From contig JAUCQB010000120.1 in NCBI GenBank assembly GCA_030372985.1, forward strand, positions 62,001 to 126,000: a DNA stretch of 64,000 nt, read 5' to 3'. The stretch comes from Phycisphaerae bacterium (GTDB taxonomy: Bacteria; Planctomycetota; Phycisphaerae; UBA1845; PWPN01). Both the position numbers and the translations under genes were made by a program. The notes below the pieces were generated by a model. It did not search any database and was not told where the DNA came from. It worked only from the letters and a program-made list of their open reading frames with translations. Positions 45,551 to 54,110 of the stretch are shown piece by piece. How positions within the stretch are numbered: the first letter of the stretch is position 1; every line of letters starts with the position of its first letter.

Positions 45551-47266
45551 ATGAATCCAGGTCTGGCGATGATCATCCATGCGGGCATTGCAGTCGCTCT
45601 CTGTACCGGGGCAATTCCCGCGCAGCGAATGAGGGAGAGGCTCCAGCCCATGTCTCGGCCGGCTGAGACGCCCGCACAGGTGCCGCCGCTTAAAGGGAAG
45701 GCGGAGGCCCCGCTGGTCAAGGCAACATCGACCCAAATTCAGATCGTATTGCCGCCCGGCGAGCATGCCGGCAAGGTGGCCGTGTACGAGCTTGGGCCGA
45801 ACGAAAAGGATGATGCCTGGCGGGACAAGAAGCCCATCGAGACGGCCGGCATGGCGGCCCGTCGGGTGGTCAAGCTCAACGTGGACCGCTTCGAGAGGAC
45901 CCAGACCGGCCGGCGGGATCGGCTTTACTCCAAGTTCGTGGTGGTGCCGGCGAACGGGCAGGAACCGATCATGCCCGTACGGTTCGTGGAGGATTTCAGT
46001 TCGCTGACGCGCCGCAAGCTGCCTTTTGCGCGCACGCATTCCAAGAAGGGCCTGCAGGTGCAGATGGTTGATGACGCGATGGCTCTCGGCGTGCAGCATG
46101 CGGCACTCAACGTCGATCTGGCGAACCTCTTTGCCTGGGCCCCCACGCCGGACGCGATTCCCTACGTGGTGGATGGTGAACGATTCCTTTTCAATCCGCC
46201 GGTCGTTGTCGATCTCGATCAGCGGGTGACCATGTTGTCGCACGCCGGGATGACGGTCACGCTGATTCTCCTGAACTACACGAACACCGCGGAGGCTGCA
46301 GCCGCAGAGGTCATGCGGCATCCCAACTACAGCGACGGCTGCCCGAATCACCTCAGCGCGTTCAACACCGCCACCGCCGACGGTTTGAAGCATTACCGTT
46401 CGGCCGTGGAGTTCCTCATCGACCGCTACACGCAGCCGGACGGCCGGTTCGGCCGGGCCCTGGGCTACATCATCGGCAACGAGGTCAACTCGCACTGGCA
46501 CTGGTGCAACATGGGCGAGGTGAGCATGGAGGAGTTCACCGAAGATTACCTTCGGGCGATGCGCATCGCCGCGACGGCAGCCGAGAAGATCTGTCCGACC
46601 GCTCGTGTGTATATGTCGCTGGAGCACCACTGGAACGCGCGGTTCGACTCGCAGACCAAGTCGTTTCCCGGGCGTGCTTTTCTGGAGCTTTTCGCCAGCC
46701 GGGCGCGGGAGCAGGGCGACTTTGCCTGGCACGTGGCCCATCATCCGTACCCCGACAATCTGATGGAGCCGGCGTTCTGGAAGGACAAGGCCGCGACGAA
46801 CGATGTCAGCACGACGACCAAGATCACCCTCAAGAACATTGAGTTGCTGCCCGAGTACCTGCGGCGGCCGGAACTGTTGCATAAGGGTGAGCCTCGGCAC
46901 CTGATTCTGTCCGAGCAGGGTTTCCATACCAAGGATGGACCGGACGGTGAAATGCTACAGGCGGCCGCTTTCTGTGCGGCCTATTTCAAGGTCGCCCACA
47001 TCGACGGCATCGATGCATTCATTTTGCACCGGCACGTGGACTTTCGTGACGAGGGCGGTCTGAGGCTGGGCCTGTGGACCCGTAACGAAATGTCTCCCGG
47101 ACCCGGCGACCCCGGGCGTCCCAAGCGCATCTACGAGGTCTTTCGGATGGCCGACACGCCGGCCTGGGCGTCGGCTTTCGAGTTCGCCAGGCCGATCATC
47201 GGGATCAGGGATTGGGCCGAGCTCTTGCCCGAATCGGCGCGCCAACCCTCACCGCCCAAGAAGTGA
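45551..47266 (+). CDS. Secreted DUF5722-like putative glycosidase
   Basis: 571 residues. N-terminal signal peptide (MIIHAGIAVALCTGAIPAQ) after GAGGCGG. Residues about 50-155 are a beta-sandwich; residues about 165-560 look like a TIM barrel with clan-A features: GYIIGNEVNSHW (strand-4 NE), HHPYPDNLMEP, and LILSEQGFHT with a glutamate placed like a strand-7 nucleophile. The phrase DDAMALGVQHAALNVDLANLF matches proteins annotated DUF5722. An extracellular polysaccharide hydrolase is likely but activity is unproven. Divergent from GH127, with a shared 179-nt control region. Confidence 0.78.
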   Translation: MNPGLAMIIHAGIAVALCTGAIPAQRMRERLQPMSRPAETPAQVPPLKGKAEAPLVKATSTQIQIVLPPGEHAGKVAVYELGPNEKDDAWRDKKPIETAGMAARRVVKLNVDRFERTQTGRRDRLYSKFVVVPANGQEPIMPVRFVEDFSSLTRRKLPFARTHSKKGLQVQMVDDAMALGVQHAALNVDLANLFAWAPTPDAIPYVVDGERFLFNPPVVVDLDQRVTMLSHAGMTVTLILLNYTNTAEAAAAEVMRHPNYSDGCPNHLSAFNTATADGLKHYRSAVEFLIDRYTQPDGRFGRALGYIIGNEVNSHWHWCNMGEVSMEEFTEDYLRAMRIAATAAEKICPTARVYMSLEHHWNARFDSQTKSFPGRAFLELFASRAREQGDFAWHVAHHPYPDNLMEPAFWKDKAATNDVSTTTKITLKNIELLPEYLRRPELLHKGEPRHLILSEQGFHTKDGPDGEMLQAAAFCAAYFKVAHIDGIDAFILHRHVDFRDEGGLRLGLWTRNEMSPGPGDPGRPKRIYEVFRMADTPAWASAFEFARPIIGIRDWAELLPESARQPSPPKK

Positions 47267-47499
47267 CGAGATGAGGCGGCGGACCGACGGCCATTGCGTC
47301 GGAGATGGATACCCAAGAAACACGTACTTCCGGTAGAAACGATGCTCGACCCGTTCGGCCCGACATTCTTTCCTGGCCGTACCTTCGGGTGGAATCCACT
47401 CGGCACTCACAGCCCAATGAGGATGGGCATCCTCAATCCGGGAAGGCTTCAGAAGATTCTCGGGCCAGCGGAATCCCAAACCCTGAACCTTGAACCCCC

Positions 47500-49722
47500 T
47501 CACCTCTCCTCCACCGTCGCCCCGTCGGCCCCGCAGTCCACGACGTATTTCCTGCCGCGAAAAGTGATGTTCATCCTCAGGTGTTTCCAGTTGTTGGGCA
47601 GAGCGGGGACGGCGGCTGGGGTATCACCCTTGAGGTTGAGACCGGCAAACCCCATGGCCACGGTCAGCCAGACGCCGCCCATGTTGCCGGCGTGCAGGCC
47701 GTCGGCGGTGTTGCCGGCCAGGTCGTTGAGGTCCAGGTAAGCGGCCCGTCGAAAGTAGCTATAGGCTTCTTCGATGCGGTCGAGGGTTGCGGCCGCCCAC
47801 GCATGGGCGCTGACGCTCAGCGATGAGTCGTGGCTGGTCCGCGGTTCGTAGTACTTGAAGTTGGCCTCACGCGATTCGCGGGTGAACTGGTCGTCGAGCA
47901 AGGTCTGAAGCAGCACCACCTCGGCCTGCTTGATCACCTGGCCTTCGATGGCCATCCCTGCGCCGATGATCTCCGTGATCGCGGTGCTCCGCGTGATCCG
48001 CAGAATGTCCGGGGAGACCTCGGGCCGGTCAAAGAAACCCATGTGCTGGTTGATCAGGCCCGTCTGTTCGTCGTATAGCAGGACGAGGTTCTCGGCGATC
48101 TCGCGCCAGCCGGCCACGTCGTCGGCATCCAAACCCAGTTGAGCGGCAAGGTCTTTTCGCTTGTTTTTCGGGAAGCTCGCGTGGTCCCACAGGTTGGCGG
48201 CAGCCTGAAGGTTCCAGCGGGCCATGTAGTTGGTGAAGGCGTCATTATCGACGTGAATGTGGAACTCATCCGGTCCCATGGCGTCGCGGATCTCGAACCG
48301 GCCGTCCGCGTTGCGCGTGACCCGGCTGGCCCAGAAGCGGGCGGTCTCGAAGACAACTTCCGCTCCTTGTTCCCACAGAAAGTCTTCGTCCCCGGTCATG
48401 CGGACGTACTGATCGATGGCAAACGGCACGTCGGCCGAGATATGGTCCTGGATATCGCCGCACCAGATGCGGTGCCGCTCGCCCGTTGCCAGATCAGTCC
48501 AGCCGGTTGGGCAGGCCTCGTCGCCGGTGTCGGCGCTTTCCCATGCGTACTGGGCGCCGCGATAGTTGTTGGACCGCGCCTTGCGACGTGCCCCGTCGAG
48601 TGTCGCACACCGATAAGTCAGCAGGGCCTTGGCGCCTTCCGGGTGGGTCAGGGCAAAGAACGGCAGCATGTAGATCTCGGTGTCCCAGAAGATGTGTCCG
48701 CCGTAATGGGTGCCGCTGAGGCCCTTGGGGCCGATGCTGACGATCTCGCCCGGTTGCGGGCAGAGCGTGGCAAGCTGGAAGAGGTTGAAGCGGACGGCCC
48801 GCTGATCCTCGACCGGTCCGTCGATCTCGATGTCCATTCGGTCCCAGAGTTCCGCGCAGGCGACCAAGTGGTCATCAAGCTGCTCGTTCCATCCGCTCTT
48901 GCTGGCAGCCAGGGCAGCCTGTCGTGCCTGCTTAGCCGGTGATTCGGCGTCTGGTGGGCCGGTCATATAGGCGATAAAGCGATCAAAGGTGTACATGGCG
49001 CCCTGTGAGGCGTCGAAGATGTACGACTGACCGGCGGTGCAGTGATCGGATAGGGCGTCGCCCGGTATGAGGTTCTGCTGTTCTGCCGCGGCATAGGCTC
49101 CAGCCACGGCCAGTGGGCGCCGAGTCTGGCTGGTCCGGGTCTCCAGCGTCGCCAGGCCGTGGGCCGATGATTTCAGTTTGGGCGGTTCCCAGTGCGAGCC
49201 TTTGCCTCCCGCCGGGTCGCCGCCGTGTCGAATACCCATCTCCACTTCCAGGGGGCCGGACCAGTCCACCGGGGTGATCCGAACACGCACCGCAAGGATA
49301 CTGCGGTCGGCCAGGCTGACAAATCGCTCAAAGGTCAGCCGCGTGGTGTGGCCGGCAGGGTCTCGCCAGGTGACCGCGCGGCACAACAGACCTCGTTTCA
49401 TGTCCAGCCATCGTGCAAAGCTGCGGATGTGGCCCCGACGCAGGTCGAACGGCTGCTCGCAGAGCACGATACGCGTGGTCAGAGCATCCGGCAGGGCTGG
49501 CAACTCCGGAAGACCGTCGGGCAACGTGTTGTAGAGCCCGGCCATGAACGTGAGACTCCGGGATCGCGTGCCGACCATCGGCTCTTCGAAGCTCCCGCGA
49601 GTGCCGAGCAGCCCGTTGCTCTGGCTGAACAGCGATTCCCAAAAGGGGATGCGCAGCCAGTCCATCTCGCTCTGGAAGATCGTGTATCGATCGTCGCGGG
49701 CCGGAAGATCAGCAGTGGTCAT
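47500..49722 (-). CDS. Glycoside hydrolase family 65 protein (disaccharide phosphorylase-like)
   Basis: 740 residues from ATG 49722 (MTTADLPARDD; GGAG 8 nt upstream); a longer frame is rejected. N-terminal beta-sandwich (SQSNGLLGTRGSFEEPM), central (alpha/alpha)6 barrel and C-terminal jelly roll, the GH65 order. Catalytic acid E486 in DAMGPDEFHIHVDNDAF; GGHIFWDTEIYMLP and GIGYHGHIFWDTE-type region intact. The family holds maltose, trehalose, kojibiose and nigerose phosphorylases, which give beta-glucose-1-phosphate and glucose; the substrate cannot be told. No signal peptide, so cytosolic. Last gene of the MFS-isomerase-GH65 operon. No beta-phosphoglucomutase gene is adjacent. Confidence 0.93.
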   Translation of the reverse strand: MTTADLPARDDRYTIFQSEMDWLRIPFWESLFSQSNGLLGTRGSFEEPMVGTRSRSLTFMAGLYNTLPDGLPELPALPDALTTRIVLCEQPFDLRRGHIRSFARWLDMKRGLLCRAVTWRDPAGHTTRLTFERFVSLADRSILAVRVRITPVDWSGPLEVEMGIRHGGDPAGGKGSHWEPPKLKSSAHGLATLETRTSQTRRPLAVAGAYAAAEQQNLIPGDALSDHCTAGQSYIFDASQGAMYTFDRFIAYMTGPPDAESPAKQARQAALAASKSGWNEQLDDHLVACAELWDRMDIEIDGPVEDQRAVRFNLFQLATLCPQPGEIVSIGPKGLSGTHYGGHIFWDTEIYMLPFFALTHPEGAKALLTYRCATLDGARRKARSNNYRGAQYAWESADTGDEACPTGWTDLATGERHRIWCGDIQDHISADVPFAIDQYVRMTGDEDFLWEQGAEVVFETARFWASRVTRNADGRFEIRDAMGPDEFHIHVDNDAFTNYMARWNLQAAANLWDHASFPKNKRKDLAAQLGLDADDVAGWREIAENLVLLYDEQTGLINQHMGFFDRPEVSPDILRITRSTAITEIIGAGMAIEGQVIKQAEVVLLQTLLDDQFTRESREANFKYYEPRTSHDSSLSVSAHAWAAATLDRIEEAYSYFRRAAYLDLNDLAGNTADGLHAGNMGGVWLTVAMGFAGLNLKGDTPAAVPALPNNWKHLRMNITFRGRKYVVDCGADGATVEER

Positions 49723-49822
49723 GGGCAAGGCTCCATGGAGAAGGCCTTCAGGTCTCTCGACTCTTAGGCGTTTAGGACAAAAAAGGAGGTGCCAAGGAGC
49801 TGCACCAATCGGTCCCAAGAGC

Positions 49823-50716
49823 CTAGAGGTCTGGAAACCTAAGCGCCTGGAGGCCTACCAGTCCTTTGGCGTAGGCAAGGTTTTTCTTTGTGTCAGCCAC
49901 GATGTCCTTGTTCGGGCTGCCGGTCTCCAGGACGATCCAGCCGTCGTACTTGATTTCGCGCAGCACCTTCACGGCTGCCGGCCAGTCCACCGTCCCGCTG
50001 CCCTTTTCGAGCATGGGGTAATCCTTGAAATGGATCTGGCAGATTCTCTTGCGGCCGAGAAGGCGCATTTCCTCCAACGGATCGTGCTTGACGTGCGCGT
50101 TGTTGTAGACGTCGTAGTAGACCTGCAGGGCCGGCGATTTGACCTGGTCCATGATGCCGATCAGTGTCTTGGCTGACAGGTAGCTCTCAAAGCCCAGGAT
50201 CACGCCCGCCTTCTCGGCCCGCGGGGTCAGTTCTATCAGCGCCTCGGTGACGCGCCGGATGTTGTCCTTGGCGTCCTCCTTCAACTCGCCCTTGCCGAAG
50301 AAGGCCAGCAGCATTGACTTGGCGCCCAGTTTGGCTGTGGCTTCGATCCCGTCGGCCACCCACAAGGCGGCCTTCGGCTCGGACATCAGCGGCACGTCGT
50401 TGAGCACGCCCATGGCCGTCGAGGGGATCGACAGCCCGCTCTTGCGGGCCGCTTCCAGATAAGCCTTTTGCACCTCGGGCCTGCGAAGCTGGAGATTGTC
50501 CTCCGGATAGCCGATGCTGACTTCGACGCCGTCCAGGCCGATCTCCTTGGCCAGGTCGAACACGCTGGGGTCCTTGCGTCCGAGCGACCAGTCGCACATG
50601 CCGAACTTCAGGCCCGATTTGTGCGTTTCTTCGGCCATGGCCTGCAGCCGACCCAGAGTCAGCCCGGCCACAGCGGTTCCCGCTCCTGCCAGCCATTGTC
50701 GTCGTGAGAGCCTCAT
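49823..50716 (-). CDS. Tat-exported sugar phosphate isomerase/epimerase-like protein
   Basis: 297 residues from ATG 50716 with GGAGGAAT upstream. A twin-arginine signal begins MRLSRRQWLAGAGTAVAGL. The mature part is a xylose-isomerase-like TIM barrel (FDLAKEIGLDGVEVSIGYP, ALQVYYDVYNNAHVKHDPLE, ICQIHFKDYPML) with the usual metal-binding Glu/Asp/His positions visible (GFESYL, YYDVYN, IHFKD, VLETGS). Such periplasmic isomerase-like proteins are abundant in planctomycetes; most have no assigned reaction. Middle gene between MFS and GH65, 94 nt after the former and 100 nt before the latter. Confidence 0.88.
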   Translation of the reverse strand: MRLSRRQWLAGAGTAVAGLTLGRLQAMAEETHKSGLKFGMCDWSLGRKDPSVFDLAKEIGLDGVEVSIGYPEDNLQLRRPEVQKAYLEAARKSGLSIPSTAMGVLNDVPLMSEPKAALWVADGIEATAKLGAKSMLLAFFGKGELKEDAKDNIRRVTEALIELTPRAEKAGVILGFESYLSAKTLIGIMDQVKSPALQVYYDVYNNAHVKHDPLEEMRLLGRKRICQIHFKDYPMLEKGSGTVDWPAAVKVLREIKYDGWIVLETGSPNKDIVADTKKNLAYAKGLVGLQALRFPDL

Positions 50717-50745
50717 GATTTCATTCCTCCGCCGGCCACAAAGCG

Positions 50746-50809
50746 GTAGGGCGGGCTTTGCCCGCCGGTCGCCGGTGACAATGATCTCGGCGTGCAAAGC
50801 CCGCCCTAC
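50746..50809. repeat. 16-bp perfect inverted repeat with alternative inner hairpin
   Basis: GTAGGGCGGGCTTTGC (50746-50761) and its exact inverse GCAAAGCCCGCCCTAC (50794-50809) flank a 32-nt loop. The left arm can instead form a short hairpin, GGCGGGC-TTT-GCCCGCC (50750-50766). The element fills the spacer between the MFS and isomerase genes and ends 1 nt before the MFS stop codon. Either a REP-like repeat or an intra-operon attenuator. Confidence 0.8.
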
Positions 50810-50810
50810 G

Positions 50811-52211
50811 TCAATCCTCCGGCAGCGGCTTGTCCTTCGTCTCCGGGGCCCAGATCAGCGCTATGATCCCGAGGAAGTAGAAGCAGCACAGAATCACCGC
50901 GCCCCAGCGGAAGTCGTTGTGCACGCCCATCGAGCGAAGCAGATCCCGAATCGAATTTCCGCAGAGGATGATGACCGCCGTCAGCACGCGAGCTGCGTTG
51001 TAACAGAAAGCGGTGCCGGTTGATCGCAGGCGGGTCGGGTAGATCTCCGGGAAGTAGATCGAGTAGCCGCCAAAGACGCTCAGCGTGACGAAGCCCACCA
51101 GCGGCAGCATCCAGTACGCGTCGAATTTCGAGTTCAGGAAGAGGAAGACGCCGGAGACCACGACGAACGCCGCCGCGAACGAAAGCCCGAAGCCGATCCG
51201 TCGGCCGAACCGGGTCGCGATGACGGTGAATACGAACATCCCGAAGAAGGCGCCGACATCCTGCAATAGTGTGCCCATGGTTTTGACGTCGCCGATCGAA
51301 TCGCGGATCTCGGGAGGAAGCGTTTTGCCTTGGTACTCCGCCGGGGTCAATGCATGGTTGATCAGTTCCGGCGACCAGAACCCGACGCCCCACAGGCCGA
51401 CGACGCCGGCAACTGCCAGAGCCACGCCCACCAGCGTGCTCCGCCGCCAGCGAGGGTCGGTGAACATGCCCTTGATGTCGCCCATCTGCCGTTGAAGTTT
51501 GTCCTTCGCGGCGATTCTTCGAGCCTCGATCCAGGCGGGTGGGTCCTTGATCGTCGTCATGATGAAGACGACAAGAATGGCCGGCAACGCTCCGACGAAG
51601 AACATCATTCGCCATCCGGCAACGCCTGCGTCGCCCAGAATACCTTGAAGCACGTATCGGTCCGGCGGAATCGCGAATCGGCCGATCGCGGATGCGGCGA
51701 TGTTCCCGACCGCCGAAAGGGCCTGGAACATGCCCAGGGCGAACGCCCGCGAGTGAGGGGGGACGGTTTCCGCGATCAGGGTCGCCCCGGTGGCGAAGGC
51801 CCCGCCGATGCCGCAGCCCATCAGGAAACGCCAGAGGCAGAAGTCCCACCAGTAGACCGCGAAGCCGGACAAGCCGGTGAAGATCGAATAGACAAGGACC
51901 GATGCCGACAGCGTCTTGGCCCGGCCCCACTTGTCCCCGACGATGCCGAAATAGAAGCCGCCGACTGCCCAGCCGAGCATCATGGCCGCGGTTGCATAGC
52001 CGCCATACACTCCGACCGATGGATCGGTCTGGGCGACGCCGAGGACTTCTGATATGCCCGGAGCCCGGGCCAGCACGAAGAGCCTCTGCGAGAACGTATC
52101 CATCAACCAGGCCAGCGAACCGACGCAGACGACCCACCACTGGTATCCGGTGAGCCCCTGGTACCATCTCAACTTCTGTTCGGGAGCCAGTTGTGGGGTC
52201 TCGTAAGCCAT
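50811..52211 (-). CDS. MFS transporter (sugar/metabolite:H+ symporter type)
   Basis: 466 residues from ATG 52211 (GAGG upstream); the open frame beyond is non-coding. Twelve membrane segments can be traced. The conserved MFS loop appears as GIVGDKWGRAKTL after TM2, and RFGRRIGFGLSF after TM7; PESPR-type sugar motifs are replaced by METKDKPLPED-like APETKDKPLPED at the end. The inserted loop between TM6 and TM7 carries DPPAWIEARRIAAKDKLQRQ. The substrate is probably a disaccharide or sugar acid handled by the downstream GH65 and isomerase. First gene of the operon. Confidence 0.9.
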   Translation of the reverse strand: MAYETPQLAPEQKLRWYQGLTGYQWWVVCVGSLAWLMDTFSQRLFVLARAPGISEVLGVAQTDPSVGVYGGYATAAMMLGWAVGGFYFGIVGDKWGRAKTLSASVLVYSIFTGLSGFAVYWWDFCLWRFLMGCGIGGAFATGATLIAETVPPHSRAFALGMFQALSAVGNIAASAIGRFAIPPDRYVLQGILGDAGVAGWRMMFFVGALPAILVVFIMTTIKDPPAWIEARRIAAKDKLQRQMGDIKGMFTDPRWRRSTLVGVALAVAGVVGLWGVGFWSPELINHALTPAEYQGKTLPPEIRDSIGDVKTMGTLLQDVGAFFGMFVFTVIATRFGRRIGFGLSFAAAFVVVSGVFLFLNSKFDAYWMLPLVGFVTLSVFGGYSIYFPEIYPTRLRSTGTAFCYNAARVLTAVIILCGNSIRDLLRSMGVHNDFRWGAVILCCFYFLGIIALIWAPETKDKPLPED

Positions 52212-52375
52212 GAGGGAACCTCGCTTTATGAAGCACACTTGTCGGAGGGCCAAAACGACAGCCGCCCGAATTTCGCGTGACGCTCCCGGATGGTAATGGA
52301 TGCGAGTAGGGGTGTCCACGCTGTCGAGGCCGGCCCCGGGGCAGATTGCGGCGCAGCCGGCAGCGCGCAAAAAGA

Positions 52376-52390
52376 ATGCCGAAGCGGCAT
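52376..52390. promoter_or_regulatory. Small hairpin in the MFS operon leader
   Basis: ATGCCG-AAG-CGGCAT, a 6-bp perfect stem, lies 165 nt upstream of the MFS start and downstream of the putative promoter. Possible regulatory structure; nothing more specific is recognised. Confidence 0.3.
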
Positions 52391-52513
52391 GCACAAGGAG
52401 GTTAGGCGCTCCGGCGAACCGGATTGTGTCGCTCTAGGCGAATGCCCTGACGCCCCAGGACAAAGACCTCAACCTGGTACTCGGGCCCGTGCTATATCGC
52501 TTCGGCAACATTC

Positions 52514-52542
52514 AATATGACACATACGGCACGGTGTTTCAA
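52514..52542 (-). promoter_or_regulatory. Putative promoter of the MFS-isomerase-GH65 operon
   Basis: On the minus strand TTGAAA (52542-52537), a 17-nt spacer and CATATT (52519-52514). It lies in the AT-richest part of the 446-base spacer 52212-52657 and would give a leader of about 295 nt before the MFS ATG. No gene is seen in that spacer. Confidence 0.4.
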
Positions 52543-52657
52543 GTTTTTTTGCGGATTCTTGGCCGATTTCGATCGATTCTGTCGGCACTGGCGGTCGGGG
52601 TGCCATAAGGAACGCCAGGACCGCACTTTGCGCCTCTCGACGATCGCTGAGTCGGGG

Positions 52658-53842
52658 TTAGGCGCGCTCCCGCGAGAGTTCGACCATCCGTCTTAGCCGC
52701 TCCGGTTGTACCCCCGGGGCCACCGAGCAGGCCGACGAGAGGATGTAGCCCGACCCCGGCGCGCCGATTGCTAGCCGCCGCTTGACCGCGTCTTCGAACG
52801 CCGCGTCATCGGCTCGAAGCATCTCGTTTACGGCGTCGAGGTTGCCTTTGAAGAAGAAGCGCCCGCCGAATTCCTCCTTGGCCTTGGCCAGATCGACGGT
52901 TCCCAGCGGCGGCGGGTCGAGCGTGTCGATACCGTCCACACCAGTGTCGGCCATGAGGTCCAGGCGGTCGCCGATCTTGCCGCAGGTGTGCACATAGGCT
53001 GGCAGGGCGTGATTGTGAATGGCGTCGACGACCCGCCGTTCATAAGGCACGACGAAGTCGACGTACATCTGCCGGCTGATGAAGCCTCCGCCTGCGAAGG
53101 CCGAGCTGATGAGAATGGCGTCGGGCTGGCAGGGGGCGAAGCATTCGACTTGGGCGCCAACCTGCCTGGTGAACTGATCGAGCAGCCGGTGGCAGGTGTC
53201 TTCGGCCTCAATCAGGGCCATGAGGGCCGACTGGTATCCGAAGAGTTCGAGGAGGTGCGTGAACGGCGAGAAGACCTCCATGTGGACGGATACATCGGGA
53301 CAGGACGCCCGTGCCAGACGCAAGCCGCTTGTTAGCCAGTCGGGATAGACGGCCGGCCGGGTCAGGTCGGCTTCATCCGCGATGTCCCATAATGTCGGTG
53401 CGTGCCACGTGTTCCAGACGTAGCCGGGAAGACGGAAGATCTTCGGATCGTCAGGATCGACATTGGCGTACTCGGCACGTGGCAGGTCCTGATGATCCGC
53501 CAGGAATGTGTGCGGGTTGTCGTCGGCCGGAACGATGGTCTCCATCCCGAACTGCCACACGAGCCGTTCACCGTCGTCATACGGCTCGACGCTTTGCAGG
53601 TAGTCCCGCCAGTTCGCCGGCCGGCCGGGCAAGTTGAGGAGAAACCCGTCGAAACCGTATCCCTGCTGGAACTCGGCCAGCGTGTCGACGAACGTCGGCG
53701 TGTCGAACCAGATGTCCGACGGCTTTCGTCCGCTGTGCAGGAAGTAATGGCCGAGCGCCAACTGGCACATCACCGGTACCCGGTCCACCGGCTCATGCCG
53801 CATGGCCGCTCGAATTCGTTCGCGCGGGCTCATGGCAAGCAT
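52658..53842 (-). CDS. Uroporphyrinogen decarboxylase-family protein (methyltransferase-like)
   Basis: 394 residues; ATG 53842 or 53833 (MSPRERIRAAMRHEPVDRVPV, the family N-terminus). The UroD TIM barrel is seen in DVSVHMEVFSPFTHLLELFGYQ, VDGIDTLDPPPLGTVDLAKAKEEFGGRFFFKGNLD. A zinc-type set H285 and C287 (VHTCGKIGD) plus a later Cys (SSACSVAPG) resembles the MtaA/CmuA corrinoid methyltransferase branch, not haem synthesis. No corrinoid protein lies nearby. Very many such paralogues occur in planctomycetes without known function. Monocistronic. Confidence 0.85.
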   Translation of the reverse strand: MLAMSPRERIRAAMRHEPVDRVPVMCQLALGHYFLHSGRKPSDIWFDTPTFVDTLAEFQQGYGFDGFLLNLPGRPANWRDYLQSVEPYDDGERLVWQFGMETIVPADDNPHTFLADHQDLPRAEYANVDPDDPKIFRLPGYVWNTWHAPTLWDIADEADLTRPAVYPDWLTSGLRLARASCPDVSVHMEVFSPFTHLLELFGYQSALMALIEAEDTCHRLLDQFTRQVGAQVECFAPCQPDAILISSAFAGGGFISRQMYVDFVVPYERRVVDAIHNHALPAYVHTCGKIGDRLDLMADTGVDGIDTLDPPPLGTVDLAKAKEEFGGRFFFKGNLDAVNEMLRADDAAFEDAVKRRLAIGAPGSGYILSSACSVAPGVQPERLRRMVELSRERA

Positions 53843-54022
53843 GGTATCTGTGAATGTGGGATTGGCCTAACCCCGCCATCCCGCGAAGGACTGGTGACGA
53901 AGGCCTCGGCACGATTCGGTCGGGCGGAACCGATGGACAGAACTCCCAATCGAGAGCCGGCAAGAAGGTATCGATGGCTTGCGGGATGCAGCAACACTTA
54001 AGCCCCGGGCACCATCGCCTCG

Positions 54023-54050
54023 TTGACACAGCCGTCCCCCCTAATATAAT
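54023..54050 (+). promoter_or_regulatory. Consensus sigma-70 promoter of the MalK-type gene
   Basis: TTGACA (54023-54028), a 16-nt spacer and TATAAT (54045-54050), both perfect hexamers, 60 nt before the ATG at 54111. Confidence 0.7.
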
Positions 54051-54110
54051 CGAAACCTTGACAAGGACGAGAGCGGTGCGTTGTGCACTGCGCCTTGGAG
54101 TGTGGCTTTT

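Noticed and set aside
45302-46927. 541-codon minus frame opposite the DUF5722-like gene
   Set aside because: Its translation is low in hydrophobic structure and rich in Arg/His/Pro, typical of antisense to a GC-rich gene; the plus frame has signal peptide and TIM-barrel motifs.
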